Shown here one piece after another: positions 23,187-36,800 of a stretch of 64,000 nucleotides of DNA (positions are counted from its first letter, which is position 1; every line of letters starts with the position of its first letter). Location: positions 6,196,501 through 6,260,500 of the forward strand of contig NC_003280.10 of NCBI RefSeq assembly GCF_000002985.6, in the 5' to 3' direction. The DNA comes from Caenorhabditis elegans. Taxonomy: Eukaryota > Nematoda > Chromadorea > Rhabditida > Rhabditidae. The position numbers and the translations under genes are program-made. Below the pieces are notes generated by a model. That model was given only the letters and a program-made list of their open reading frames with translations. It did not search any database and was not told the origin of the DNA.

Positions 23187-26156
23187 TTATAGCCGTTTAA
23201 GTTGGAATGCACCGCTATAGTACTCTGAATCAATACGATGTTTCTGCAAAAAAAGGTTCTTTACGATTAGTTACACGTTTGGAAATCGAAAAAAAATCTA
23301 ATATTTTTTACTAGCAGTTTTTTATCACCAACTTTCAATAAATTTGATTGTATTCATTATCGTGATTGTGATGTAAAATGTTTTAATGAAAAATTTTGCA
23401 ACTTTTTTGCTAGATATTCTAGTTTTAAAATCACTTAAATAGTTTTTAAAATTAGTGACAAAAAACTTATTTTTTATATAATTAAAACGGTATTTTGTGC
23501 TTTCTTGTAAGTTTGTTGTCAAAATGGATTCTCCATGTATGTCTTTCCAACAATCCAGAAAAAACTCACTTTAACTGTTTTGGGTTTATTGGTTGTTGTT
23601 ACATCAGCTGTTGTAGAAGATGTCTTAATTTTCACAACTTCTCTTATTTTCCTCAATGTCTTTTTGAGTTGCCTCATCGAAGCTTCTTCTGATTCTAAAA
23701 GTGCCTGTGCAACGTTCTTCTGATTTTCACTAACATTTCGAACTGCATTTCTTCTTTCAGACAATTTTACTCCTCGTACCCATTCTTCTCTCCAGTGACT
23801 ACCAAATGGGACTGAAACATCTGTGGTTCTCTTTTCAACAAACGTTGATGGCCTCATGTATTCTGGTCGTTTATCACCGAGTCTTCGAGATTTATATCCT
23901 CTTTTTTGCCATGGTCGTTTTCCCATTCTTTTTCTCATTGAATATCCGCCACCTCGTTGCTTTGTTGCACCATAAGCCATTCCACTGAACTGACCGTCAT
24001 ACGTTTGAACTCCTTGGGGATCTTCACCAGCAATTCCCCATTGTTTTGTTTTTAAATTTCTTTTCTTAATTACTCCCTGATCGTAGATATTCGTAAGAAC
24101 TCCAGTTTTTGGTTCTGCACGATTTCCTGCTGCTTTCTGATCAATTCCTCCAATTTTATCACCCAAAAGATTTAGAAGTTGACTGGTCGATCGAATTCGG
24201 TCTCTCAACGATGTACGACCTTCACTTCGTTTTGGTTCAATTGTGAATTCAGTTATAAATGGACCACGATATGGTCTTGGAGTTGTGAACATTATTTCAG
24301 GTAATTTTGTAGGTATTGGAATTGCAATTGGTAGACGAACAGTTGAAGATGAGAATATATGTGGTGACGGAGTGTGAGTGTACGATGTTGACAATGTGCT
24401 AAAAATTATTTTAATTTATATAGCATTGATTAGAGCTTCATGTATGCACAAAACTGCATACAATCTGGCAACAGACCCTGCGACAAAAGCACGCATTTTT
24501 CTTTTAAACTAATAAAAAAACTCGTTACCTGTATTTTGTTGTAAAAATTTCTGTCATTGGTGGCAACGTAGTGGTTGAAATTTCAATTGAAACTGGAGTA
24601 GTTGTCCCAGTTCTATCTACTATCGGAGTTGACGATACCGAAATGACAGTTTTTCCTGGAACATAAATATCACCATCCACGTTTACATATTTTTGTCTCG
24701 TTGAAACAATTGTTGATGGTTGTGTTGTAGTTCTAGTGGTTGTAGATTGAGTTGTAGAAGGTAATGTAGTTAGTTTTGTCGTAGTTGTTGTTGGAGGCAC
24801 AGCCTGAAAAACCGTAGTGTAATGACTTTTTAAATAATTGACTCACTTCAACTTTTTCAACAACATCAACCGATTCTTGTTGATCTTCAGAAAATGCAAA
24901 CGGAGGCAGAGCTTTGTTCGATGAATCGGTATTATGAATTTCAGAAAGCTCAGCAAATTTGCTACTTTTCTTCATTTTTGTTCCATCTGAAATTTTCAAT
25001 GTCTACAACCGGGAATGTTTTTTTCTAGAGCAGGAAAATAATGCAACAATCTTACATGGAACAGTTATATCATTAATTGCCTCATCAACTTCATTTGAAT
25101 CCAATGAAAATTCAGAAATATCCTCAATGGAATTTCGAATTCTAGCCATTTCCTCTGTAATTGTCGCTGAATTCCTTCCAACTGTTTTTTGTCTCAGATG
25201 ATGTAACTGTTCCTGCAAATGAACAAAACAGACTGTTTGATCACTTTTCCCTTCATGTTATGACGTTTTTTGATGACGCGACCAGTTCCAACGCAATGGT
25301 CACCAGAAGCATCTTCATTATTCATGCATTTTGGTTATCGGAATACAAGTATCTTATTGCAACATATTGTAAATAAAATGAGGAAAAATGGCAAGGATTT
25401 AATTAACCTACGGATGAGTGAACATAGTCGTTAAGTTTTCAGGAAGACTAAAGATTCATTGACGGAGATTTCAAGATTATTTTTACACTCTCTATAGTAT
25501 TCGGTCAATTGAAAAAAAATTTGGAATTTTTTTTTTCGAGAAAGTTTGATTGAAAAAATTGTTGAAATTCTCAAAAAGAAAGTCATAGTTTCTTTTTTCA
25601 CAACTTTTACTTGTGGCTTCTTCACCGTCTCATCTCAATTTTTTTGAGCTCATGTGACACTATTGTTTGATGGAAAGTGGATTTTTGTAGTATTAGAAAA
25701 TTATCAAAATTCAGAAAACATTTTTTTTTAACTGCGAGCTATCTGAGTTGACTAATAAAGACCATAGATCTCAATATATCTCTATTTTTCAAACTTCTAT
25801 CAAAACTTTATAAGTCCGCTTCATTTGAAAGATATTTGAGAATTACTGTTCCGAAAAGAGTTTATTAACTTTTAATTGTCATATTCCCTCACATGGAATG
25901 TATAAAATACCTGAAACCCGTTATGCCGTAAACTTTGAAGCTCATCTTCTTCGACCACAGGCATCAAATCTGTTTGATGTGCCTCTTTAAGAAGTTTTGA
26001 AAAGTCGGCTTTGAACTGAAAAAAAAGAAAGATTTATAAGGAATTATTATAGAAACACAACCAATAAAATCTTACATCGGGAGATGCGGGTGCCAGAGGC
26101 AATGATCCCGCAATTGATGACCATAAAAGTAAGAGAAAAGCCGTTGAAACGCTCAT
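23187..26156 (-). CDS. Secreted Thr-rich/basic protein of unknown function
   Basis: Seven minus-strand exons: 26156-26076, 26015-25911, 25212-25056, 24986-24847, 24803-24529, 24398-23570, 23243-23187 (1644 nt, 547 aa). It opens with a signal peptide (MSVSTAFLLLLWSSIAGS). Residues up to about 160 are acidic and helical. Exon 5 encodes a mucin-like Thr/Ser/Pro stretch (PPTTTTTKLTTLPSTTQSTT). Exon 6 encodes a low-cysteine region with a very basic core near residues 400-433 (MRKRMGKRPWQKRGYKSRR). Dibasic pairs and a GKR could be protease or amidation sites, but this is inference. No known domain was recognised. The stop lies 289 bp before the TMEM17-like start codon on the same strand. Confidence 0.75.
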
Positions 26157-28496
26157 CTGTAAAAATATAATAGATGTACAGAATGTCAATAGAAATTGGA
26201 ATGAAAAGAAAATTCGTGATTGTGAATTGTTTTACAATGATTCAGTATTCGATGAATGCTTTTAGTAAGCTTCTGATGGGGGAGGTATCGTATACATTTC
26301 GAGAAAGGGGCACATCGTTGTTGTAAACCTAAAGATGAGTCACTCATTTAGCAGAAACAAGAGATAGAAATGTGACAAATTGGACACCACGTGTGGCCAA
26401 AAGAAATAGAAAAATTTAGCATTGTTAGATGTGTTCTAGAAGTCTCTAAAAACTGGATTCCTCTTTTTTGGTATAGCTGTTTTCCGCTTATTCTGGAACA
26501 ATAGAAAAGGAGGCAGATGATTTTAGAGATATCTTAAAAGAGAAACCGAATCGAAAGTTGCACAAAAAAGTTGACACGGAAAATTTGTCGAGAAAGTGAG
26601 ATGTTATCTGCTGCTGCCGATTTTTTTGATCCACCAGAATAATTAAAATTTTGAGGAGTTTATAATATAAAATATGTTTGGTGATTGAAGCAGTAAATTA
26701 TCTGTTAATCTGCAAATCTGTGATAACACATTTGTTATTTAAATTTGAAATAAATTTTGAACCAATCAGAGATTATAAAATTAATTAGCACATAAAATAA
26801 AATTATTGATTATTTTCAGATAAAGCATAAAAAAGTGCCAACATATCTATGTACGCTTTTGGAGGTCACTAAAATTTTTCAATTTAAAGTTAAGCAATCA
26901 GAAATGAGGCAGAAACGTAGATCTGAAAACGATGTCAATAAACTAAAAAATATTGATTCCGATACACATATTTTTGAAGTGTGTACAATTTTTATACAAA
27001 ATTTTGTAACGGTACAAAAGCTGATACAGTACACAAAAATGTAAATCTTAACTTTATCTAGTAAACAATTACAAACAAACCTTTTTCCACTACAACACCT
27101 CAGATTTAAAATTGAATTGAAACAAGGCAAAATCCAAAAGTACTCTACAATTTATATGTCCTACCAGTCAAAGAATAATCAAAAGTTTTGATTAATAAAC
27201 CAAATCATAAACGAATTATGTATTAATAAAACATTATCACACAGTTGTCGAACAAAAGCGAATAGTTTACTTGAATGCCAAATAATGAACGAACACTTTG
27301 GTGTACCGCGGAAGGGGGAATTTTTGCAAACATTGTAGATACAAGTAGTGGATAAACTGAGATAGACTACAGAATAAAAACATAACATTTGGAGGTGAAA
27401 CAAAAGAGAAATGTTCAACCTTCACTCGGAGAAACAATTAAAAAAAGTTGTGGAAAAAAGTGAAAAGTGAATAAGAAGTGACCGCCGAGAGTGTCCTTTC
27501 AAATGATCCGTGATGGTTTTTGACAAATTACTGGTTTTGAGATCTGACTTTCCCTCCTATTATTCTTGGCATAATGCCAAACACGACCTCCTTTGGATAA
27601 CAAATCGAGTATTGAATAGTTTCGATAATATCCATAAACACTTGGAGGGAAAGCCTTTTTTTGTGCCTCAACTAGATACGCGTGGAAACAGAAAGAACGA
27701 AGAGAGGGAGGACACAAAAAAGTGTAGAAATGTAACTACTAGTTGGTTGCGTTTCATGTACATAATTACGCCAAAGCGCCACTGACGGATCATGTTCGAG
27801 AGTTCGAATGACAATGGCTATTCATCATGTTAGAAAATGAACATTTAGTTCAATTTAAAGGAAAATCTGTATTCTGCATATTTTGTCATGAAGCTGAAAA
27901 TGAAATATTAAAATGTATATGCATGTGCTAAATAAGATTTACTATTAGGTGTGCAAGACAATTTTTCAATGACTTATTTTGGTTTCAAGGCTCTTTTTCA
28001 CTGAAAAGTTGAATTTGACCTAAAATAATAATGCATTTTGATCATCAATTTTCGCATTTATATTAAATTTCATAAAGTTGGATTATTATACCAAAATTGG
28101 AAGTTTAGTTAGCTTGACGCATAATTGTGAGCCGAACTGAAAAAGACTTAGGACATTTTTCCATATATGGAACGATTCGATGCCCGGTTTTCGGGACTAG
28201 AGTGGTTTTCCAAAATGTATTTCTCTGGATCTTTTAACTTTTTCATGGCAAATCTTTCAGTTATAAGGTAATAAAACGAAATTCCTCATATAAATATTTT
28301 ATTTGTGACGGATTTTGACAACAACAGGATGAAAATACAGATGATGAATCACAAGCAATGAGACCAGTGTAATGTACACTTTGAACTAAAATACAGGTCA
28401 GAAGAGATCGATTTCGATTTTGGAAAGAAAATTAATAAATTAAAAACTATATCAAATGAGCACTAAAAACTGAAGGTAAAGGTTGTATTTTGAGAA
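26157..28496. other. Intergenic region, no gene seen
   Basis: This 2.3 kb lies between the start of the secreted-protein gene and the stop of the second GPCR gene. Overlapping open frames near 27500-27785 on both strands lack domains and splice borders. ATGATCCGT near 27504 and ACGGATCAT near 27784 are inverted 9-mers bracketing about 290 bp, possibly a decayed foldback element. Confidence 0.45.
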
Positions 28497-30646
28497 CTAT
28501 CCTGTTCTCGCAGTTAGTGCCTTTGCTGACCCACGGAGAGGAGTTTCACATCCGTCTGGAGATTGTTTCTCTGAAAATAACCACGCTTTTGAATAATATA
28601 TAGGCTTGTTTCAGGTTAGATGAACATAAACGGGAACCGGTGCAGTTTGAAATTGAAAAAAAACTCACTCGACAGTGACATTTCTTCGGAATGAACCATT
28701 TTGAACATTCGAAAAGTTCTCGCTCGGAACTCTTTGTTCAGTGCCAAATACACAAAAAAGTGAATACCACTGTTGATTGTCTGCATCCAGTATGCAGGTT
28801 TTGAAAGACTGTCACTCACCTGGAAGACATAATTTTTGAAGAAAAAAGTCAAAATGCTGCAACTCACTTTTTCTACGTATAGTTGGAATAAGGCGATGGT
28901 GTTTGGAAGTGACACCAAAAGCGTTGAGAGCACAGAAATGAGCAAGTAATATCTGATAACATTCACTTGTCTTTGCATTCGGGGTCTGAAAATTTACAAT
29001 TTTATTCGAACCAGTTTACGAGAAACAAAATAAATTACTTACTGTGTCTTTGAAAGATTCAATGCTTTGAAGTATGCAGCTGTCGCAAAAATGGTACTCG
29101 CCACGTTGCATGTTATATTACAACAGTAAATGAATGTACCAAATCCTTCTCCAAATGCAGCTTTTCTACCGCAATAGAAACTTGTAAGATGATTTTCAGA
29201 AAAAGCAAGATAAAACGCGACACAGATCGAACAGAATACAAAGAGAAGACTTAGTCCTGGGACAACCAGATATCTGAAAAAAGGATTATTTAAAATTCAG
29301 AAAACCTAGAAGTAGACTCACTTTACTGCTTTTCCATCTACAGAAAAACGATAGAAAATTGGGAAAAGAATAGCGACAAGTCGTTCGACACCCATCCAGA
29401 ATGTTGAGACTGGGATGAGAATATCTCCTGGAATAATATTTCCTTCAATTTTCTTCTTGAATACCGTTTTTTTCCAGGTTTCTAGTTATCAATTTTTAAA
29501 TGCTCAATTTTAGAATCTTGCCAAATTTTGATAAAAAATCAAGGAAATTTTTAATTTTACTCTCAGACTATAAAACGAAACATATGTCATTTGAAAGTAC
29601 TCACTAAGAATATACATATAACTCCAAAATTTCAAGCCTCAAAGCTTTAACTTTATTTTTTGAGAAAAATGAAATTTATCATAAAGCTCGAAACTTAAGG
29701 CGTCGAACTGCGTTGTTTGTAGGTTAAAATAAAATCCGTTTTTGTAAGCTTTAAATTATTCAAAACAATATTTTTTGCAATACTTTCTAGAGTTCCACGT
29801 CACTTTGATCGGAAGTAAGACCACCTCCTCCCTTTTTTTCCCTTCATCTTCCGCTTTTTGGGTGTCATATTGCAATAAAGAGTACACCCACGGATCGACA
29901 TCTTCAAGCAAAACTAACCCCTCGTGATCATGATACAAAATAAAATAAGATTTTGTTTATTTTACTCACCAATAAGTTTCAAAATAAGCCATGGTTCGAT
30001 GGCGCATTCGACAGAAGTACGAACTGGGAGAGTCATGGTTCGAATTGCAGTAGAGTACAATTCAATTCTGTTCAGTCCGGTCAGCACAATTGCCATGCTG
30101 TTTATAAGATCACCGACGTTGAGCAGAATTAGTAGCTGAAAAATGGAGTAAAATGGGTTCTGTAATGTTTTATTTTTTGAATGTTCCATATTCGATCAGT
30201 GTTCTTGAAATTTGGGAAATTCTTCAAAGTTTTTTGCACCAAAAATCCCAAGAAACGAAAACAAGAAATTCCTGGAAAAACGCCAAGAAATCTAAGAAAT
30301 CAAGGAACATTAAACAAGAAATTTACATCCCTGTGTATTAGGACAAAAATTTGGTTTTAAAGTTATCTTTTCCCTGAAAAATTCTTACCACATATCGTGT
30401 CCTAAAAGGTCGATAACCAAGAAAAATGATCATTAGAAGAGTATTCACAAGCGTCGAAATGGCTCCAAGTGATGTATTCACAATATGATAAGTGATAAGA
30501 TCTTCAAAGCCATGAGTAACCGACGTGTTCACCGTCTCGTTACGAGTGAACATGCCGGAATTGAACGCTTGGTCTGAAGTATTGATGAGGTTCATAATTG
30601 ATGAAGATAGAAGATCGGAAGAAGAAGACAATGAGGAATAGAACAA
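28497..30646 (-). CDS. Class A GPCR, Srsx-like chemoreceptor type
   Basis: Seven minus-strand exons: 30646-30389, 30135-29970, 29427-29322, 29273-29043, 28985-28868, 28819-28669, 28570-28497 (1104 nt, 367 aa from the first ATG; 350 aa from the ATG at 30595). Several Asn-x-Ser/Thr sites precede TM1 (NTLLMIIFLGYRPFRTRY). TM3 ends in MGVERLVAILFPIFYR, with ERL (156-158) in place of DRY and the FPIFYR typical of Srsx-like nematode receptors. TM7 reads NSGIHFFVY (309-317), again without the Pro of NPxxY. The cytoplasmic tail is short and basic. Which of the two ATGs is used is unclear. It could alternatively be daf-37, but I judge the 7-11.7 kb gene the likelier candidate. It shares only general class A features with that gene, so they are not recent duplicates. 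Confidence 0.8.
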
Positions 30647-30870
30647 AAAACGACTCTGGAATGATTTATGAATTGGAGAAAGAAAAAGAAAAAAGAAAAA
30701 AGGAATGGATTATACAAATATGGACTTTTTTCTTCGGGACGTCTTCTTCGTCTTCATCGTCAACTTGGCTCCCCCCTTGTCGCAAGTCATTGTTGTAGGA
30801 GCTGAGAGGAAGAAGAAGAAAAAAATGGAGGAGGAGGAAGAAGAAAAGGTTTTTGTGTGAGAATGAGCAC
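30600..30870. repeat. Purine-rich tract at the GPCR gene 5' end
   Basis: The plus strand is dominated by GAAGA/GGAGGA words (for example GGAGGAGGAAGAAGAAAA). Read in the gene's direction this is a long pyrimidine tract spanning the start and upstream region of the GPCR. It may be a promoter T/C-block or low-complexity sequence; open frames in it are compositional. Confidence 0.45.
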
Positions 30871-33800
30871 GAGGTGACATGGGAAGAACGACACTTATAC
30901 ATATACGAGAATATAGAAAATACGTTCCAGTCTACAGGCTCGAGGTGCTCAGAATTTTCAATAGGTTTTCAGAATTTTGGAGAAATTGACGCAGTCATCT
31001 CTCTGGGGTTGCTTAAAAACACTGCGATTTCTCGGAATCTTTGCGTTTGAGACAAATATTTCCATCTGTGATTTCTTCGAAACAACCCTGGAAAGGAGTT
31101 GAAGTGTCCTTCTGTTTAAAATAGTATGTGTTAATGTTCTAGGAACTCAAAAAATCATTGACTATGAGCAAAGGCTGAATATTTCCAGCAACTCCTTCCG
31201 TGTATAGAATCGCTAAATTTTAATGATAATCTCGGGGTAAAACTCTGAAAAATGAATTATTTCTGATGTACTTGAAAGAGTGCTTATCAATAAATTTCTA
31301 CAACTGTTCCCAAACACAATAATTATATTTATTTTCCACCCTCGCTGTAGAAACTGAAAAGTGTCATCATTATTGTGTGCTAGAACCCAATCAATCTTAT
31401 CCTCGCTTCTCTATTTTGGGATGAATTTAAACTCAAGTGGTGGCTAAAAAGTGGTGGACGGCAGCAATTAACTACTTCATCGACCAATGCTGGAGATCAG
31501 AAAACAACTAAAAAAAGTGAATGAAGAAGTGACAGCTATTTGGTGTCTTTGAAGGTGTGAAAAAAATAGAAATTATGATGAGTGGGAGAGCTCAGGGCTC
31601 AAATGAGGCCAGACAACAAATTACTTCAATGGTATCTTTCTGGAAGTATTTTTGAAAAACCACGGAGTATATTTAAATACAAAACAGAAGGATTCTATGA
31701 ACGAATCCAAAGCTTGAATAGAATTCGGTAACAAATCCTAATTTCCCAGCTCTTTTAAATTAAAAAGAAAAGGTCTGAAAAGAGCTTGGAAAACCCATCG
31801 TTTAAGGCAACAAAAGATGCTGTACTCATTGGTTCTGCTTTATTTTAATTATTTAAATTTTACATTCATCACATCTTTCTAAAAAATGTATGGGTTCACA
31901 ACTAATAACAACTATACGGTATTTCTAAAGTTTGGTATGATCTATTTTTACACGTAAATCTGTTTTATTTTCTGAAAAATAGTCCGTCCCATGTCATCTC
32001 TCTATTTTTTTTTACTAATTCAATCTTTTGGAAAGACAAACAAAACATGTTTTCCATCGTCTTCTCAATACAAAGAAAGATTTCAGCAACTTTTCTCATG
32101 TCTTAAAAAGCATCAACATATCAGTTTCGAGAAACGTCTTAAATTTTGTTAATCTAGACGGATTTCTCGGGCCAAAATTTTTGAATAGGGGAATTCTTGG
32201 TAAAATAACGGAGATGACTGACAAAGACATTTCTCTTTTTATTTTGAATTGAATCTCAACATGGAAATATCGTTGGGGAAATGGCAGAAAGATGATATTC
32301 CCTATATGTCAAGCTTCTTTTTTTTTGGGATTCAGTAGGTTGATTTTACTCTAGAATTGCGTGTTTGATGAATAGATAATCAGTGAAAGAGGAGGTGGTT
32401 TGGGAGGTAAATATGGCAAAAAAACGTCACTCAATTTGAAAGAAATTGGAAACATTTCAAAAGTTTTTCTTGCTGAGCTGTTCAGAGACCTTGACTCTAT
32501 TCAAAAACTGGTCCCATTCAAAATGGACGGGATTCTCTTGGAAACGCTCTTTAAAGTGAGTTTGTCATGAACAGGACCAAACAAGAGAGAATGAGAGAAA
32601 AACGAAAAAAAAACTATGGGAAAAAGTCTCAAGTTCTAGAGAAAGTCAGACTGAAACGAGAAACGATTGAACTTCCGTCCGAATGTGCATACCAAATGAG
32701 CGGTACCTCCCTCACACATATTCTGGTTTTTCTCCCGATGGGGTTTTCGGTTGTGACGCAGGTGGTTTTAGAGGAAGTTATGATATTGTCTGGTGAATGA
32801 AATCTAATGGGAACAAATGAAATATTGAACATTCTGATCTTGTCCTTAAAACTGAAATATGATTTAGGTAGACCGGAACATGAGCTAACAGGCATAACGC
32901 ATTCACGAACGCATTAAATTTATATCAAAAATTTTAAAACTTTCCAGCTTTTGAAATCGTAATAATGAAACTTATAGATTTTAGACATAATTAGTTTGAT
33001 AAGATTTATATATTCAGACATGTTTAAAATTCTATTGTACAAAGTTTCAGTTAATTTGTTGTTTAAGAAATAATCAAACGCTGCATTGAGTTTCCTTAAA
33101 AATAAAATTACATTTCGTTAGATCTCTTCTATTTCTATTTATATCGATGATCTTTGAACAATAAAAACTTTATGAAAATTGAATTTAGCATAACAAGTGT
33201 GACCTAGACGTAACTAGCTTTTGGTGAATAATTCTGATGTAGAAGTGAAATGATTATCAACATTCGTCATTTTGCTAATTGAGCTATGATTTTTTATTTT
33301 TTTTATTTTTCTCGTGGTTTTTGTTTCTCATATTGCTGTTTCTCTGAATCACAAGTGTCGTTGCAAAATGACTCCGAAATAAGACATTTGAGGTGCTAAA
33401 AGGGAAAAAGGGAAAAGATTTCAGGAAATTCCTTTCCTTTTTTCATGGGAAGCTGTAAGAGAATAGAAACCTGAGAATATGTTTATCTATGTATTTTGGA
33501 TTCAGCCACATACTCTTAATGAACGAAAGGACGACAAAAGAAACTAAGAGATCATTCGGCCGCCCGGATTCATTCCATTTTTGCTTCAGACATGTTTCAC
33601 AAGGGGAGCCCAAGAATTAATTGGGAGCTGTGCAAATCGGGGAGTGCAAATGGGTGTTTGATCGTCACGAAGCTTTACTTTTTAGGAATATTTTTATGAA
33701 ATGTTTCCAGTTGTTTTTTTTGCGATAAAACTCGAGGAATAGAGGGGGAGGATTGAGAGAGGAAATTGAAAATTGACGAGAATCTAATTCGAACCGCAAA

Positions 33801-36800
33801 TAAAATTGGCAGCAGCGCTCGGTGCCAACTCCCCGTTTTCGTCACTTGGGGCCGCCTTTCTGGTTTGGATGGACAAAAAGTTGAAGGGAGTTCCCTTGAG
33901 AATAATCAACTGGATGGTCAGCTAATGAAAAAAATCCTATAAATGCAAGTGAATATCGTTATGACTTTTTTCGAAAGTGATCAATGTGGTTGATTCTTTT
34001 TGATATGTATTTACTATTAGATACTGAATGGTGTCCACTAGAGAAATATCAGGTTATACAGAAATGAGCATGCAGGCACATATAAAACGTCTATAGCCTA
34101 GTCTTGGCAGCCATTTGCCGAACTTCAGAAACTTCTTGTCAGAAAATTTGAAATTTTTGAATGAACTGTATATTTAGTTCTACATCAAATTAACACATCG
34201 CTATATTTTCCGAGCTGCTGTTTTTGAGTGATTCTATATTAAATGTCAGACTCATTTAAGCAAACTGAATATTCCAGAGGAACAGATATAAATAAGAAAA
34301 AAACAACAAGCTTAATATTAAGAGTGTCATCTATAGATTCTTGAACCTTAATTGTAGTCAGAAAACAAGTCTCGAAATAAATATGATTCAGAGGAAAAAG
34401 CCTACGTCAAAAAGTCCAAAAGATTCTCATTGTTTCTTTTTCTCCTCATTCATTCAACTTCCGGAGCAAGAAAAAAGTAAGTGAAAATCTAGAAACGAAT
34501 GAGGTCACTTTACTTCTTTTTCATTTACAGAAATGGACCTCCTAGAAAGCAATTCATTTTGTTGTTGTTTGTAAAGCTTCGGAGAAAATCGACCCTTCTT
34601 CATCAGATGTCCATTTTCCTATCTTGCCCGCCGTCTTCTGACCATAATTGCCACGATTAAGTATAACAAAGACAGACGGGGGAAAACGGCGAATATTGCT
34701 ATCTCTTTCGCTTTTTTAATCTATCTATTGCGTGTAATTCTCAAAAAAAAATTTGGAGACAACCAGGCTCGATGAAAATACAAAATTGAATGGGTGGAAT
34801 TTCCGATTATGTGATAATTCTACTGAATTTTCCATACAACGTACAATTAGATAGAAGCCTTACCTGTAGCAAGCGGCATTTTTATATCAATTTCTTGTCA
34901 AAGAACGTCATGTTTACTGTTTACAACCAATGAAATGTTTGTAGTTCAAGTGGAATATTCATTAATGAAGAAGCCTCTGGAGACTTTCACTTTAACAAAA
35001 CAACAGCTATATTAAGATTACCTTAGACAGCGTCCTGATACTAGAAGTATTATTTTGGCAGAGACTGAAATCTAATTGTTCAGCTTCGGAATAGCGTTCC
35101 GGCGGATGTCACCAAAGACGTAAAGACAACAAAAAAGGATCCCACGGAATGAGCAACGATGAAAATGGATATTTTCTCAAAAGAGCTTGTTTCCAGTGCC
35201 CATTGTAGTACTAATGCTCCAAATCACGTACGAGAAGCCTTTCATTGTAGTACATTAGTTTGATTAGCAGCACATACTCACAAGCGTCAAAATAATGAAA
35301 ATACGGAAGTTGGATTGTGTGAAAAACAGAAACAAACAAAACTCGAAATGCAAATTGAATTTAATTCTGACTGCGAGAAAAAAATACGAACGTGCTTCTC
35401 TTGACTTTGTCGGAGATGCCCCGTGGCCGGTGCCCGCAGGCCATAAAATGGACAAAAACTGACAAGGACTGCATGAATATGATGAATTCGAACAGAAAAA
35501 ATATATAAAAAGAAGAAAAAAGAGTGAAGAACGAATTTCAGAACCTGCACTCCATTGATGATAGGAAATTGGAGTGGAAAGTTATTGGAAGAGCACGAGG
35601 CGGGAAAGGTCCGGCTGAAAGTTTTTTCATGTGACAATAGAAGTTGGTAAGTCATCAGGAAATGAAATACGACGTAACAGGAAGTGAAGGTTAATTGTTT
35701 ATTCAACTACGGTATAGTGTTTTTGTTTCTATTCCAATAGTTTTTGATATTAAAATTTCGATTGCTTCCGTCTATCCCGATGACGTTATTAGAGACTAAA
35801 AAGTTGCAAAATAAAATATCCAAATTTGGATGTAAGGATTAGAGACAAATTGCACCCAGTTTTTTTTTACAAACGCACGGGGTCATTTTATAGTTTTTTG
35901 AGTACGATATTTGGAGCTGTGTTTGGGAAATGTTTTGGCTCTTAGAAAACAAAAGCTACACAAACTGAAGACTGGAAATGTTCAATTTCCGATAGGTTTA
36001 AAATGTTGGCCGAATGTTCCAATCAGTTTCCAATCAGTTTAAACTTACCCAAAACAACAACAAATTGCCCGATATTTATAGAACCCATTTGGGTTTTCGA
36101 TCACAAAAGGGTATTTAGTTATTTGTCCTCATTTTTATTAAAACGAGTATATTCTTCGAAATCATCAAAATAGATGAATCCACGGGGTCCAAATTAATTT
36201 TTTCTATAAAAGGTCATAAACTTGTTTTTCAAATTAATTTCTGCTCTTATCGAGTTCAAGTAGTTTTACAGAGTGTTAAAATTTTAGACGAACACAAAAG
36301 CGCAGACTTATACAGGAAAACTGGGAGAATATTTCTCCACGTGGCTTGTAGTCCATGAAATCAGATTTGAAAAAAAAAAGATTCAATTCAAAGTCGAAAG
36401 AAATATATAAGAAAATGTTCATCGTAATCTAAAAACGAGTACCACATGATTTCTTCCATCTCTCAGCCGATGTAATACAATTTTTTCCTAAACCCGAGGA
36501 CATAGCCCCGCCTCTTTGTCATCTTTTTTCAGAACTCGTGGATCAAAGTAGATAGATTGAAAAGTAATTTAAGGAGAAAACATCCAACTAATAGATCTCA
36601 AAAATGAAAATAATTGAGAGAAATGTTGGTGTGACTAGGCGACTGGGGTGGATACTCGACTCACCAGTTCCCGCATACATTCCCGCTGAATCGTTTAGTT
36701 TTTTTTAGACTGACTTAAAAGCGTATAGCAATTATTACAAAGGATAGAAGGGAAAAGAATGGAATGAACTTTCCGGAAAGACCAGAAAATCATCAATTTC

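Noticed and set aside
35264-35706. 139-codon minus-strand open frame
   Set aside because: Low-complexity Phe/Ser composition, no signal or domain, no consistent splice sites.
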